Below, one piece after another: positions 20,569-31,691 of a stretch of DNA of 64,000 nucleotides. Source of the DNA: an uncultured Flavobacteriaceae bacterium. Its GTDB lineage: Bacteria > Bacteroidota > Bacteroidia > Flavobacteriales > Flavobacteriaceae. Under the pieces are notes generated by a model. The model saw nothing but the letters and a program-made list of their open reading frames with translations. It did no database searches and was not told where the DNA came from. The DNA lies in the NCBI GenBank assembly GCA_905479415.1, contig CAJQMK010000003.1, forward strand, positions 40,797 through 104,796. The letters are read 5' to 3'. A program made the position numbers and the translations under genes. Position 1 is the first letter of the stretch. Each line of letters starts with the position of its first letter.

Positions 20569-21807
20569 ATGACAAAAGATAATTCTAGCTACTTTATTGA
20601 TCTCGAAAATAATTATGGAGCTCACAATTATCATCCTTTGCCAGTTGTTTTGGAAAAAGGGGAAGGAATATATGTTTGGGATGTAAATAATAAAAAATAT
20701 TTTGATTTTTTATCTGCTTACTCAGCTGTTAACCAAGGTCATTGTCATCCTAAAATTAATGAAGCTTTAATTAATCAATCTTCAAAATTAACCTTGACAT
20801 CTAGAGCTTTTCATAATAATGTATTAGGTGAATATGAAAAATTTATCACTGATTATTTTGATTATGATAGAGTGCTGCCAATGAATACAGGTGTTGAAGG
20901 AGGAGAGACTGCTGTAAAATTGGCTAGAAAATGGGCTTACGAAAAAAAAGGTGTTGCTAAAAATAAAGCCAAAATAATTTTTGTTACTGGTAATTTTTGG
21001 GGTAGAACTTTAGCAGCTATTTCATCTTCAAATGACCCATTAAGTACCAAAAATTTTGGACCTTTTATGCCCGGATATGAAATAATCCCGTATAATGATT
21101 TAAATGCTTTAAAAAGTTCCTTAAAAGACCCTGATGTTGCTGCTTTTATGGTGGAGCCAATTCAAGGAGAAGCAGGGGTAGTTGTTCCAGACGAGAATTA
21201 TCTTTTAGATGCATTTAATCTTTGTAAAAGAAATAATGTTTTATTTATTGCTGATGAGGTTCAAACTGGAATAGCTAGAACTGGTAAAATGATCTGCTGC
21301 GACCATCATGGTTTTAAGCCTGATATATTGATTTTAGGTAAAGCTCTTTCTGGAGGTGTTTTTCCAGTATCTGCTGTTTTATCATCTAATGAAATCATGT
21401 TAACCATTAAACCTGGTGAACATGGTTCAACATATGGCGGAAATCCTTTAGGATGTAAAGTAGCTATTGCTGCTTTAAAAGTAGTTAAAGACGAAAAATT
21501 ATGTCAAAATTCATTAGAAATGGGAAATTATTTTAGAAAAAAATTAAATGAATATATTTCCCATAGTAATGCAGTTAAATTAGTAAGAGGAAAAGGTTTG
21601 CTTAATGCAATTGTTATTGATGATCACGAAGAAAGTGACACTGCATGGAACATTTGTTTAAAGCTAAGAGATAATGGATTGTTAGCAAAACCTACTCATG
21701 GAAATATTATTAGATTTGCACCTCCATTAACCATAAATAAGATAGAAATAGATTCTGCTGTGGATATAATTGTGAAGTCATTAAAAGAATTTGAAACTAG
21801 TGAGTAA
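20569..21807 (+). CDS. rocD: ornithine--oxo-acid transaminase
   Basis: [82 protein letters not shown]. Confidence 0.93.
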   Translation: MTKDNSSYFIDLENNYGAHNYHPLPVVLEKGEGIYVWDVNNKKYFDFLSAYSAVNQGHCHPKINEALINQSSKLTLTSRAFHNNVLGEYEKFITDYFDYDRVLPMNTGVEGGETAVKLARKWAYEKKGVAKNKAKIIFVTGNFWGRTLAAISSSNDPLSTKNFGPFMPGYEIIPYNDLNALKSSLKDPDVAAFMVEPIQGEAGVVVPDENYLLDAFNLCKRNNVLFIADEVQTGIARTGKMICCDHHGFKPDILILGKALSGGVFPVSAVLSSNEIMLTIKPGEHGSTYGGNPLGCKVAIAALKVVKDEKLCQNSLEMGNYFRKKLNEYISHSNAVKLVRGKGLLNAIVIDDHEESDTAWNICLKLRDNGLLAKPTHGNIIRFAPPLTINKIEIDSAVDIIVKSLKEFETSE

Positions 21808-22951
21808 TATATATTTTGATAACGCGGCTACAACAAAAATTGATCAATCAGTGATTAATTTGATGAATAACGTTATGACTAATAATTATGGAAATCCAAA
21901 TTCAACTCACAGTTTTGGAAGATCATCTAGAACATTAGTAGAAAAAGCAAGAAAATCAATTGCAAAGGAATTTAATGTTTTACCCTCTGAGATTTTTTTC
22001 ACTTCATGTGGAACAGAATCTGATAATCTAATTTTGATTTCTGCTGTTAAGGACTTGGGTGTTAAAAGAATTGTCACTTCTGAAATCGAACATAAAGCAG
22101 TATTGAATGTTGTCAAATTTTTGAAATTGACAGAGTCCATTAAAGTTGAGTTTGTAAAAGTAAATCGAAAAGGACTAATTGATTATAAGGACTTAAATAA
22201 AGTTCTAGTTAAGACCAATCTTAAAACAATCGTTAGCTTAATGCATGTTAATAATGAAATTGGTTCAGTTTTAGATTTAATAAAGACAGGAGATATTTGT
22301 AAAAAACATAATGCTTTATTTCACTCTGATACAGTTCAGTCCATTGGGAAATATAGATTTGATTTATCAAAGCTTAATATTGATTTTATTGTAGGTTCTG
22401 CCCATAAATTTCATGGTCCAAAAGGAATTGGATTTGTATATATAAATAAAAAATTAAAGTTAAACCCACAAATAATTGGAGGTAATCAGGAAAGGGGTTT
22501 AAGGGCTGGAACTGAATCAGTCCACAACATATGTGGAATGGAGTTGGCTTTTATTGAATCATATAAGAGTTTCGATGAAAACAAAAAGCATATACAAGGT
22601 TTAAAAACATATTTCATTAAGAAAATATCTAGTTCAATTCCTTTGCTAAAATTTAATGGAAGTTGTGATGACGACAATGAAAGTACTTTTTCCATTTTAA
22701 ATATTTGTCTTCCTGTTTCAAAAGATCAATCAGTTCTTTTGGAATTTAACTTAGATTTAAAAGGAGTCGCATGTTCAAGAGGGAGTGCTTGTCAATCTGG
22801 TAGTAGTACAGGATCTCATGTTTTAAACTCTATTTTATCAGAATTAGATTTAAAAAAACCTTCATTAAGATTTTCGTTTTCTAAATACAATAATAAAGCT
22901 GAAATTGATAATGTAGTTGAAATTTTAAGTGATTTTGTAAACTCAAATTAA
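21791..22951 (+). CDS. cysteine desulfurase family protein (start TTG 21791 or, more likely, GTG 21800)
   Basis: [57 protein letters not shown]. Confidence 0.92.
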   Translation: MKLVSNIYFDNAATTKIDQSVINLMNNVMTNNYGNPNSTHSFGRSSRTLVEKARKSIAKEFNVLPSEIFFTSCGTESDNLILISAVKDLGVKRIVTSEIEHKAVLNVVKFLKLTESIKVEFVKVNRKGLIDYKDLNKVLVKTNLKTIVSLMHVNNEIGSVLDLIKTGDICKKHNALFHSDTVQSIGKYRFDLSKLNIDFIVGSAHKFHGPKGIGFVYINKKLKLNPQIIGGNQERGLRAGTESVHNICGMELAFIESYKSFDENKKHIQGLKTYFIKKISSSIPLLKFNGSCDDDNESTFSILNICLPVSKDQSVLLEFNLDLKGVACSRGSACQSGSSTGSHVLNSILSELDLKKPSLRFSFSKYNNKAEIDNVVEILSDFVNSN

Positions 22952-24636
22952 TTTCTGAAAAAGGTAAAATTCTTCTGAGTTTTGTTTCCTGCCAAATCTT
23001 CTATAAAAACTTCAATTAAGTTCTTTGTTTGGTTTAAAAAATACGAGTCAAATTCATAAAAAAGTTCGTTTCTTTTGTATTCATATTCAAAAAGAGTCCA
23101 TTTACTATTAATTTTTACTTTATAATTTTTAATACCCGTTTCATTATCAATGATATTTAACCTAATAAAATTTTTATTTGAAATCCAATCGTTATTTTTG
23201 AAATTTTTTAATTTTATTGATGGCGGAATAGTGTCATTTTTCAAAAAATAAGTTCCTAATGATTTAGTTTTATGATAAAAATAATTTTTACTATTTAGGT
23301 TTGCAGAAGCAAACGACTCATTTCCATCCTTATTTTTTAAAGCTAAATAATTACCTTTCCTATTATCTTTATTATAGAAATTTATTTTAATGTTTTTGAA
23401 AACAGCTATTTCAGGATTTATTATTTTAATTGAATCTTTGAGTGATTCAATATTTAATTGAATATCCTTTAAAAAAGTGTTTTTAGCTATTTTTATTTCC
23501 GCATTTTCAAATTTAAAATTGTAATCAAGTTTATTATTTATGTATTTATTCGATGTTAATAATGTGTTTGCTAAACCATTTTCATCATATGAATTTAAAT
23601 CTTTATTAAAATCACTATGTTTTATAGGAACTTTTACAATTGATTTATTTCCATTCAAATCAGAAACTATAATTTTGTAAACAGACGGATTGTTTTCAAT
23701 ATTAATATAGCCTGATTTATTATTTAAATAAATACTTAAATCATTCCCTTTGTCTTTAAATAACTTTATAATTCTTGATTTATTTTTTATGTAATATTTA
23801 TAATCAATTAATGTTTTTATTTTTATAGATTCTTCAAAATAAAATGACTCAAAATTGAAATCAATGATTTTCTTATTGTTGTAGTAGGTTGAGTATTTGT
23901 ATATACCATTTTTATTATTAGCTAAATCTTGTCTATCAAATCCACTAATACCAAATCCAACAGAACCATTTGCAAATACTTTCTCCGTCTGATATACACT
24001 ATCATTAATTTTTGTAATTTTTAATTTTATGGGATCACTAATGTTATTTAGACTATCCAAATTGTATAAAAAAACAGAGTTTATAGTCGGTTTTCTGGTG
24101 TCTTTAATTTCAAATCCAAACAATTGAGGATTTAAAGCTTTTTGATTTTTTGTTAATCTTATCTCATAATGTAAATGCGGGCCAAAGGATGAGCCTGTAT
24201 TACCAGAGTTTGCTATTTTTTCATTTTTTTCAATTTTGAGGACATCTTTTTTTAAGTAATGTTCAATTTGATAAGTTTTTTTATCATATTGAATTCTTTT
24301 TATGTAATCTTCAATTTTTTTATTAAACTTTTTTAAATGTCCATATACAGTAGTGTACCCGTTGGGATGATTTACATATAATGCTTTTCCAAACCCACCA
24401 TGTTTAATACTAATTCTACTTACGTATCCTTCTGCAGAACTAAACACATTTAATCCCTCTTTAAATTGTGTTTTAAAATCAATGCCTGAGTGAAAATGAC
24501 TAGGCCTTGATTCGCCGAAATTACCGTTTAAAATTAACTCTATGTTTAATGGATTAGAGAAATATCCTTTAGGATAATTAGTTTGTGAATTTGTATTTAT
24601 TGAAACTAATAAAACTAGAAATAATAATTTTTTCAT
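22948..24636 (-). CDS. M23 family metallopeptidase (LysM-less peptidoglycan-endopeptidase type)
   Basis: Signal peptide; SRPSHFHSGIDFKT … NHPNGYTTVYGHL … SGNTGSSFGPHLHYEIR. Confidence 0.9.
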   Translation of the reverse strand: MKKLLFLVLLVSINTNSQTNYPKGYFSNPLNIELILNGNFGESRPSHFHSGIDFKTQFKEGLNVFSSAEGYVSRISIKHGGFGKALYVNHPNGYTTVYGHLKKFNKKIEDYIKRIQYDKKTYQIEHYLKKDVLKIEKNEKIANSGNTGSSFGPHLHYEIRLTKNQKALNPQLFGFEIKDTRKPTINSVFLYNLDSLNNISDPIKLKITKINDSVYQTEKVFANGSVGFGISGFDRQDLANNKNGIYKYSTYYNNKKIIDFNFESFYFEESIKIKTLIDYKYYIKNKSRIIKLFKDKGNDLSIYLNNKSGYINIENNPSVYKIIVSDLNGNKSIVKVPIKHSDFNKDLNSYDENGLANTLLTSNKYINNKLDYNFKFENAEIKIAKNTFLKDIQLNIESLKDSIKIINPEIAVFKNIKINFYNKDNRKGNYLALKNKDGNESFASANLNSKNYFYHKTKSLGTYFLKNDTIPPSIKLKNFKNNDWISNKNFIRLNIIDNETGIKNYKVKINSKWTLFEYEYKRNELFYEFDSYFLNQTKNLIEVFIEDLAGNKTQKNFTFFRN

Positions 24637-24770
24637 TATTTACTTAATGACATTGAATGTTTGTTTTAATATTTAATAATACTAATTTTTTTTAAGAATT
24701 TTAAAATATTAACACTTATTTGTTTAAGAGTTTTAGTAACACTAAATTTGAGTAAGATAGTATTGTTTTT

Positions 24771-25055
24771 ATGTCCGAGTCAATTGAAAATATTGTTCTT
24801 TTAGAAACTAATTTGTCTAATTTAAAATCTTTGATTAATAAATTAAGGAATGAGAATTTGAAATTTAGTGAAGATCTAAAATTAAAAGATGAATCTTTAC
24901 TCAAACAAAAAAACCAATTAAAAGAATGGAAAGAAAAATATCATTCTCTAAAAATTGCTAATACTTTCTTAGGTAGTGATGATAAATCATTAACAAAGCT
25001 GAAGATTAATAATCTTATTAAAGAGTTGGATAAATGTATATTAAGTTTAAGTTAA
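24771..25055 (+). CDS. small coiled-coil protein upstream of zapA (possible division accessory protein)
   Basis: 94 aa heptad-rich helical sequence directly upstream of zapA, same strand. Confidence 0.6.
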   Translation: MSESIENIVLLETNLSNLKSLINKLRNENLKFSEDLKLKDESLLKQKNQLKEWKEKYHSLKIANTFLGSDDKSLTKLKINNLIKELDKCILSLS

Positions 25056-25067
25056 TAAATCTATTAA

Positions 25068-25352
25068 ATGCAAAAAATTAAGTTAACAATTGCTAATAGA
25101 GTTTACCCTTTAAATGTTCCTTTAGAACAGGAGGAAGGTCTTAGAGTCGCATCTAAAAAAATTGACATTATGATTAAACATTTTGAAGAAAACTACGCTG
25201 TTAAAGATAAGCAAGATGTTCTAGCAATGTGCGCTCTTCAACTAGCAACTCAAACTGAACAAGAAAGTCTCTCTGAAGCTAAAATTAATGATGAGGTAAA
25301 TAAAAGATTAGAAAAGATAAATAAATCAATTCAAGAAATTATTGACCTTTAG
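25068..25352 (+). CDS. zapA: cell division protein ZapA
   Basis: KIKLTIANRVYPLNVPLEQEEGLRVASKKIDIMI… AMCALQLA; synteny with 6S RNA and rny. Confidence 0.85.
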   Translation: MQKIKLTIANRVYPLNVPLEQEEGLRVASKKIDIMIKHFEENYAVKDKQDVLAMCALQLATQTEQESLSEAKINDEVNKRLEKINKSIQEIIDL

Positions 25353-25380
25353 TACGTTCATTTAAATAAAATACATTATT

Positions 25381-25531
25381 GCCTACATCAATTTTTTTGA
25401 TAAACTCAACGCGAATTTTTTTATAAAAGGTGAGTCTAGTCTGCTAAAGCATGCCTTTGCAGGATCCTTGATCAGCTAGTTAGCCTTAATCTTGTCTTAC
25501 AAGAGTTTATACAAAACTTCATGATGTAGGC
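25381..25531 (+). ncRNA. ssrS: 6S RNA (6S-Flavo type)
   Basis: Perfect 10-bp terminal helix gcctacatca (25381-25390)/tgatgtaggc (25522-25531) followed by T-run; sits between zapA and rny. Confidence 0.8.
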
Positions 25532-25558
25532 TTTTTTAATCTAAATAAAATAATTATT

Positions 25559-27127
25559 ATGGAATTTTTTACAATAATCAATTTTGTTCTTACTGTTACA
25601 GGACTCGTTACTGGGTTGATAATTTCTAAACTTTTAGAAAAAACATCAATAACTAAGTCTTTTGAAAACGCAAAAAAAGAAGCTCAAAATATATTAAAAT
25701 CAGCTTCTATTGAGGGTGAAAATATTAAAAAAGATAAAATTTTTCAAGCAAAAGAAAAGTTTTTAGAATTAAAATCTGAGCACGAAAAACATATACTAAA
25801 TAGGGAAAAAAATCTTACTGATGTTCAAAAGAGAATTAAGGATAAAGAATCTCAAGTGTCAAATGAGTTATCTATAAATAAAAAAAATAATCAAAGTTTA
25901 AACGATAAAATTTCTTCTTTTGAGAAGAAGCTTGAACTTTTAGATAAAAAGAGTGATCAGGTTAACAAACTTCATAAAGAACAAGTTGAGAAACTTGAAA
26001 AATTATCAAGTATGTCTGCTTCTGAAGCAAAAAAAGAATTAGTTCAATCTCTTAAAGAAGAAGCTAAAACCGAAGCTTTAGAGCTTACACAAAATATTAT
26101 TGAAGATGCTAAACTTTCCGCTAGACAAGAAGCTAAAAAAATAGTTATAAGTACGATTCAAAGAGTTGGTACTGAGGAAGCAATAGATAATTGTGTTTCA
26201 GTATTCAATATTGAATCTGATGATGTAAAAGGAAGAATTATTGGTAGAGAAGGTAGAAATATAAGAGCTATCGAATCAGCAACTGGAGTAGAAATAATAG
26301 TTGACGATACGCCTGAAGCAATAATATTATCATGCTTTGATTCAGTAAGAAGGGAAGTTGCTAGACTTTCTCTTCATAAATTAGTGACTGATGGAAGAAT
26401 TCATCCAGCTCGAATTGAAGAAGTTGTTAAGAAAACTAAAAAAGAAATTGAGAATGAAATTATCGAAGTCGGTAAAAGAACAGTAATTGATTTAGGAATT
26501 CACGGACTTAATCCAGCTCTAATTAAAGCTGTTGGTAGAATGAAATACAGATCATCATACGGTCAAAACCTTTTACAGCATTCAAGAGAAGTTGCAAAAC
26601 TTTGTGGTATTATGTCCTCAGAACTTGGTTTAAATCCTAAAATTGCGAAGAGAGCAGGTCTTTTACACGATATTGGTAAAGTGCCTGAAGAAGAAACTGA
26701 AACTCCTCATGCTTTGCTAGGTAAACAATGGGCAGAAAAATTTGGAGAAAAGCCAGATGTATGTAATGCTATTGGAGCTCATCACGACGAAATAGAAATG
26801 AATAATTTAATCTCACCTATTGTTCAAGTTTGTGACGCTATTTCTGGAGCAAGACCTGGAGCTAGAAGACAAGTATTGGATAGTTATATCGAAAGGTTAA
26901 AAGAAATGGAGGATGTAGCATATTCGTTCAAAGGAGTAAATAAAGCTTATGCTATTCAAGCCGGACGTGAATTAAGAGTAATGGTTGAGAGTGAAAAAAT
27001 TTCTGATGATCATGCTGCAAAACTTTCTTTTGAAATTTCGCAAAAAATTCAAACAGACATGACTTATCCTGGACAAGTTAAAGTAACTGTAATTCGTGAA
27101 ACTAGAGCAGTAAACATAGCTTCTTAA
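25559..27127 (+). CDS. rny: ribonuclease Y
   Basis: N-terminal TM, coiled coil, KH motif [33 protein letters not shown] motif GLLHDIGK. Confidence 0.97.
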   Translation: MEFFTIINFVLTVTGLVTGLIISKLLEKTSITKSFENAKKEAQNILKSASIEGENIKKDKIFQAKEKFLELKSEHEKHILNREKNLTDVQKRIKDKESQVSNELSINKKNNQSLNDKISSFEKKLELLDKKSDQVNKLHKEQVEKLEKLSSMSASEAKKELVQSLKEEAKTEALELTQNIIEDAKLSARQEAKKIVISTIQRVGTEEAIDNCVSVFNIESDDVKGRIIGREGRNIRAIESATGVEIIVDDTPEAIILSCFDSVRREVARLSLHKLVTDGRIHPARIEEVVKKTKKEIENEIIEVGKRTVIDLGIHGLNPALIKAVGRMKYRSSYGQNLLQHSREVAKLCGIMSSELGLNPKIAKRAGLLHDIGKVPEEETETPHALLGKQWAEKFGEKPDVCNAIGAHHDEIEMNNLISPIVQVCDAISGARPGARRQVLDSYIERLKEMEDVAYSFKGVNKAYAIQAGRELRVMVESEKISDDHAAKLSFEISQKIQTDMTYPGQVKVTVIRETRAVNIAS

Positions 27128-28617
27128 TTATTAATGATTTTATTATAAATTTTTTGAAGTTCAATTAATTTTTCTTTTTCTTGATCAAATAAATTTTCTT
27201 TTTGACTAGGATCAGTTTTTAAATCATATAGTTGATACGAGTTTGATCTGCCTAACTCAACATTAGTATAGGTGCTAACAGCTTTGCCTTTGTAAGGTGG
27301 GATATAAATCCAATTCTTATATTTAAGAGCAGTTCTTCCTGAAGCCTCAAGAATAAGTTTTTCTCTTTCTTTTCCTTCACCATTTAGTAAAAGCTGAGAT
27401 AAATCATTACTGTCGCTAGTTTTGATTTCACTTTCAATAATAGCGGATAAAGAATTGAAAAGATCAATCTGAGAAATTAATTTATTAGATACTTTAGATG
27501 GTGTTACTCCTTTCCAGTGTGAAATAAAAGGCACTCTTGTTCCTGCTTCAAATAGACTGTATTTCCCACCTCTTAAAATCCCTGACGGAGTATGATTTCC
27601 GATTTTTTCAACCGCATCATCATAATACCCATCATTTAAAACAGGTCCATTATCACTTGATATTATTATCAATGTATTTTCTAAAAGATTTTCTTTTTCT
27701 AGAGTTTTATAAAGTTGTCCAATACACCAATCAGCTTCTATTATTACATCTCCTCTTGGACCCATTCCTGATTTTCCTTTGAATCTAGGGTGAGGTGTCC
27801 TTGGAACATGGGGTTGTTGCATGGAATAAAATAGAAAGAACGGTTTGTTTTTATTTTTAGCTATATATGATGTTGCTTTATTTAAAAAATGGTCTGCCAT
27901 ATCAATATCACTCCAATATGCTTTTTTACCACCTTTCATAAAACCAATTCTCGAAATACCATTAACAATAGAATTGTAGTGGCCGTGATGCCATTTCATT
28001 GTAAGCATTTCTGGATTTTTATCCCCAGTTGGTTGATTATCGAAATTTTCTTTAAAGTTGACGTACAACGGGTCAGTGTTATCTAAATTCTTAACATATC
28101 CATCCTCAATGTATACTGTAGGAACTCTGTCCTGAGTATCTGGCATTATGTAAGAATAGTCAAATCCAACGTCATTTGGACCAGGTGATATTTTAGAGTT
28201 ATAATTTATTTGACCATCACCCAGACCTAAATGCCATTTTCCAATAATTGCAGTTGAATAATTATTTTCTTTAAACATTTTTGGCAATGTTTTTTGATTT
28301 GTATCAATTATCATTGAAGCTCCAGTTGAGATTTTTGCTTTAGAATTTCTCCACGGATATGAACCAGTTAACAATGCATATCTACTTGGGCTACATGTTG
28401 CAGATGAAGAATGCCCATTTGTAAATTTAATTCCTTCGTTTGCAATTCTATCGATATTTGGTGTATTTAATGTGCCTTGATCATATGCACTAACATCTCC
28501 AAAGCCTAAGTCGTCAGCATAAATAATTATTACGTTTGGAGTTTTATTTTCAGTATTACAAGCTGAAAAAAAAAGAATTAATAAAAATGAAATAAATTTT
28601 AATTTAAGTTTGATCAT
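27124..28617 (-). CDS. sulfatase (arylsulfatase family), predicted lipoprotein
   Basis: [18 protein letters not shown], formylglycine motif CSPSR in [20 protein letters not shown], lipobox FFSAC. Confidence 0.93.
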   Translation of the reverse strand: MIKLKLKFISFLLILFFSACNTENKTPNVIIIYADDLGFGDVSAYDQGTLNTPNIDRIANEGIKFTNGHSSSATCSPSRYALLTGSYPWRNSKAKISTGASMIIDTNQKTLPKMFKENNYSTAIIGKWHLGLGDGQINYNSKISPGPNDVGFDYSYIMPDTQDRVPTVYIEDGYVKNLDNTDPLYVNFKENFDNQPTGDKNPEMLTMKWHHGHYNSIVNGISRIGFMKGGKKAYWSDIDMADHFLNKATSYIAKNKNKPFFLFYSMQQPHVPRTPHPRFKGKSGMGPRGDVIIEADWCIGQLYKTLEKENLLENTLIIISSDNGPVLNDGYYDDAVEKIGNHTPSGILRGGKYSLFEAGTRVPFISHWKGVTPSKVSNKLISQIDLFNSLSAIIESEIKTSDSNDLSQLLLNGEGKEREKLILEASGRTALKYKNWIYIPPYKGKAVSTYTNVELGRSNSYQLYDLKTDPSQKENLFDQEKEKLIELQKIYNKIINN

Positions 28618-28682
28618 TTTAATCTTGAATAATACTAAGGTAGATTTTTTTTACTAAATTAAAGATTGTTAAAATTTACAAG

Positions 28683-30299
28683 ATGAAAAATTATTTATGT
28701 GCCTTTGTATTTTTACTTTCATTTTTCAGTTGTTCTGAAAATATTGAAAACGTAAAACCTAATATTTTATTTATCATGTCTGATGATCATGCCTATCAGG
28801 CAATCAGTGCGTACGACACAAGATTAATACAAACTCCAAATATCGATAGAATTGCAAACGAAGGTATTTTGTTTAGTAATGCATCGGTTACTAACTCAAT
28901 TTGTGCTCCCTCTAGAGCTGTGATTTTAACTGGAAAACACAGTCATTTAAATGGTAAAATTGATAACGGAAAACCATTTGATACAACTCAAGTTACTTTT
29001 CCTCAACTTTTTCAAAAGGCTGGGTATCAAACTGCAATGTTTGGTAAATTACACTTTGGAAATAATCCCAAAGGTGTTGATGATTTTTTAATTCTTCCTG
29101 GTCAAGGCAGTTATATAAATCCAAAATTTATTAGTAAAAACAAAGATACAATCATTGAAGGTTATGTTACTGATATAATTACTGATGTTACTTTAAATTG
29201 GCTTGATAAAAAAAGAGATAAAACTAAGCCTTTTATGATGATGTATTTACATAAAGCTCCTCATAGACCCTGGTGGCCAAGTCCAGAAAAATTTGCAGAG
29301 TTTTATGAAAAGTCTTTCCCTGAACCTGAAACACTTTTTGATAATTATAAGGGTAGGGGAACTGCTGCAAAAACAGCTGAAATGAATATATTAACTCATA
29401 TGCAATATATGCACGATAGTAAAATTAGACCTGAAACTTTGGAAAGCATGGGTAAGGTTTTACCAGAAATTGTTTACAAAAGAGGAGAATCCGTAGTAAG
29501 GCCTGGTCCTAACGGTTTTATGGGGCCGTTCAATAGGGCAAACGATGATCAAAAACGCAGATACAATGTAACGTTAGATAAAATAAATAAAGATTTCAAA
29601 GAAAATTGGCCTTCAATGTCTGATCGTGAAAAAATGAAGTGGAAATTTCAAAGATACATGCAAGATTATTTAGCCACCATATCGTCTGTCGATGATAATG
29701 TTGGAAGAGTATTAGATTATTTAGACGATAATAATTTATCTAATAATACTATTGTTGTTTACACATCAGATCAAGGGTTTTACCTTGGTGAGCACGGTTG
29801 GTTTGATAAGAGATTTATTTACGACGAGTCGTTTAAAACTCCATTACTAATTAAATGGCCTAATGAAATTAAACCAGGAACAACCAGCGATGAAATGGTT
29901 CAAAATTTAGATTTTGCTCAAACCTTCCTCGAAGCAGCCATGATAGAAGCTCCAAATGATATGCAAGGAGAGAGTTTAATCCCGCTTCTAAAAGGAAATG
30001 ATAAAGAGTGGAATAGAGAATCGGTTTATTATCATTATTATGAATATCCCTCTGTTCACATGGTAAAAAGACATTATGGAATTGTAAATAAAGACTTTAA
30101 GTTAGTTCATTTTTATTATGATGTTGACGAATGGGAGCTTTACGATAGAAAAAACGATCCCAATGAAATGAAAAATGTTTACAATGATCCTTTGTACAAA
30201 CAAACAGTTAAAAAATTAACAAATGAGTTGTACGAACTAAGAAAAAAGTATAAGGATTCTAAAGAATTAGACCAAAAATATTTACCAAATGAAAAATAA
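28683..30299 (+). CDS. sulfatase, predicted lipoprotein
   Basis: NILFIMSDDHAYQAISAYD, CAPSRAVILTGKHSH, TSDQGFYLGEHGWFDKR; lipobox FFSC. Confidence 0.93.
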   Translation: MKNYLCAFVFLLSFFSCSENIENVKPNILFIMSDDHAYQAISAYDTRLIQTPNIDRIANEGILFSNASVTNSICAPSRAVILTGKHSHLNGKIDNGKPFDTTQVTFPQLFQKAGYQTAMFGKLHFGNNPKGVDDFLILPGQGSYINPKFISKNKDTIIEGYVTDIITDVTLNWLDKKRDKTKPFMMMYLHKAPHRPWWPSPEKFAEFYEKSFPEPETLFDNYKGRGTAAKTAEMNILTHMQYMHDSKIRPETLESMGKVLPEIVYKRGESVVRPGPNGFMGPFNRANDDQKRRYNVTLDKINKDFKENWPSMSDREKMKWKFQRYMQDYLATISSVDDNVGRVLDYLDDNNLSNNTIVVYTSDQGFYLGEHGWFDKRFIYDESFKTPLLIKWPNEIKPGTTSDEMVQNLDFAQTFLEAAMIEAPNDMQGESLIPLLKGNDKEWNRESVYYHYYEYPSVHMVKRHYGIVNKDFKLVHFYYDVDEWELYDRKNDPNEMKNVYNDPLYKQTVKKLTNELYELRKKYKDSKELDQKYLPNEK

Positions 30300-31689
30300 T
30301 ATATTATTAATAATTTCTCTTTTTGCAATCAATTTTATTACTTCTCAGGATTTAAAATTACCATCAATTATTAGTGATAATATGATTTTACAACAAGATT
30401 CTGATGTTTCTTTTTGGGGATGGTCAAAATCAAACTCACAAGTATTAATAAATGTGAGTTGGAATAAGAAAACTTTTAAAGTTAAGAGTGATAGTAAAGG
30501 AAAATGGCTGTTAAAAGTTAAAACTCCTAAGTCAGGCAAAAGCCATCAAGTGTCATTTCAGTCTAATAGTAAAAGAGTTGTAATATCAAACATTTTGATG
30601 GGGGAGGTTTGGGTGGCTTCAGGACAGTCTAATATGCAAATGAATCTTGATGGATACAGTAATGAGCCTGTATTTGGTGCTAATGATGCTATAGCTAAAT
30701 CTAATAATTCTAAAATAAGATTTTTTACTGTTGAAAGAAATACAAGTGAAATTCCACTTGAAGATTTAGAAGGTAAATGGTCTATTTCAAATCAAGAAAA
30801 TTCACCTTCTTTTAGTGCTGTGGGTTATTCATTTGCAAAATATTTAAATACTGTTCTTGATGTGCCGGTTGCTATTATTCATTCTTCATGGGGAGGGACT
30901 CCGGCAGAAGCTTGGACAGATTCTGAATCTTTAAATAATGATTTTATAAAAAGTGAAATAAAAAATAATAGAGGAAGAGCTGTTGATGAACCGTCGTCAT
31001 TATATAACGCTATGATTAATCCACTTATTAATTTTAGAATAAAGGGAGCTATTTGGTATCAAGGAGAAAGTAATGTTTCAAGAGCAAGTAATTATGCTAA
31101 ATTAAAAAACTCAATGATAGAGGGTTGGAGAAGAGAATGGAATCAAGGGTCATTTCCATTTTATTTTGTTCAGATTTCCCCTTATAAATACGATGGAATT
31201 GATAAATCAAGTTCTGCTTTTTTAAGAGAAGCTCAACTTAAGACCATGTTTAATACATCTAATACAGGAATGGCTGTTTCACTAGATGTAGGAGACGAAA
31301 ATTCTATTCACCCACCAAGAAAATTTATTTTAGGTAAAAGGCTTGCTTATTGGGCATTAAATAAAGACTATGGTTTATCGACTATTGAGTTTTCAGGCCC
31401 AGTGTTTAAATCTTTAGAAATTAAAGAAAATAAATTATTATTAAAGTTCGATTATGCTAAAAATGGTTTGTATTGTCCTGATAATGTTATAAACAACTTT
31501 GAATTAGCTTCTAATGATGGAGTTTTTTATCCTGCAAATGCCAAAATAATGCGGAATCAACTTGAGGTTCAAAGTGAGAATGTAAAAAAACCTGTTCATG
31601 TGAGATATGGATGGAGAAATTATTTAAACGGAAATCTATATAATACCAAGGGATTGCCAGCGTCATCATTTAGATCTGATAGTTGGTGA
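30289..31689 (+). CDS. sialate O-acetylesterase-like SGNH hydrolase
   Basis: MGEVWVASGQSNMQM, IHSSWGGTPAEAWT, GAIWYQGESN, overlaps upstream sulfatase. Confidence 0.9.
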   Translation: MKNNILLIISLFAINFITSQDLKLPSIISDNMILQQDSDVSFWGWSKSNSQVLINVSWNKKTFKVKSDSKGKWLLKVKTPKSGKSHQVSFQSNSKRVVISNILMGEVWVASGQSNMQMNLDGYSNEPVFGANDAIAKSNNSKIRFFTVERNTSEIPLEDLEGKWSISNQENSPSFSAVGYSFAKYLNTVLDVPVAIIHSSWGGTPAEAWTDSESLNNDFIKSEIKNNRGRAVDEPSSLYNAMINPLINFRIKGAIWYQGESNVSRASNYAKLKNSMIEGWRREWNQGSFPFYFVQISPYKYDGIDKSSSAFLREAQLKTMFNTSNTGMAVSLDVGDENSIHPPRKFILGKRLAYWALNKDYGLSTIEFSGPVFKSLEIKENKLLLKFDYAKNGLYCPDNVINNFELASNDGVFYPANAKIMRNQLEVQSENVKKPVHVRYGWRNYLNGNLYNTKGLPASSFRSDSW

Positions 31690-31691
31690 TT

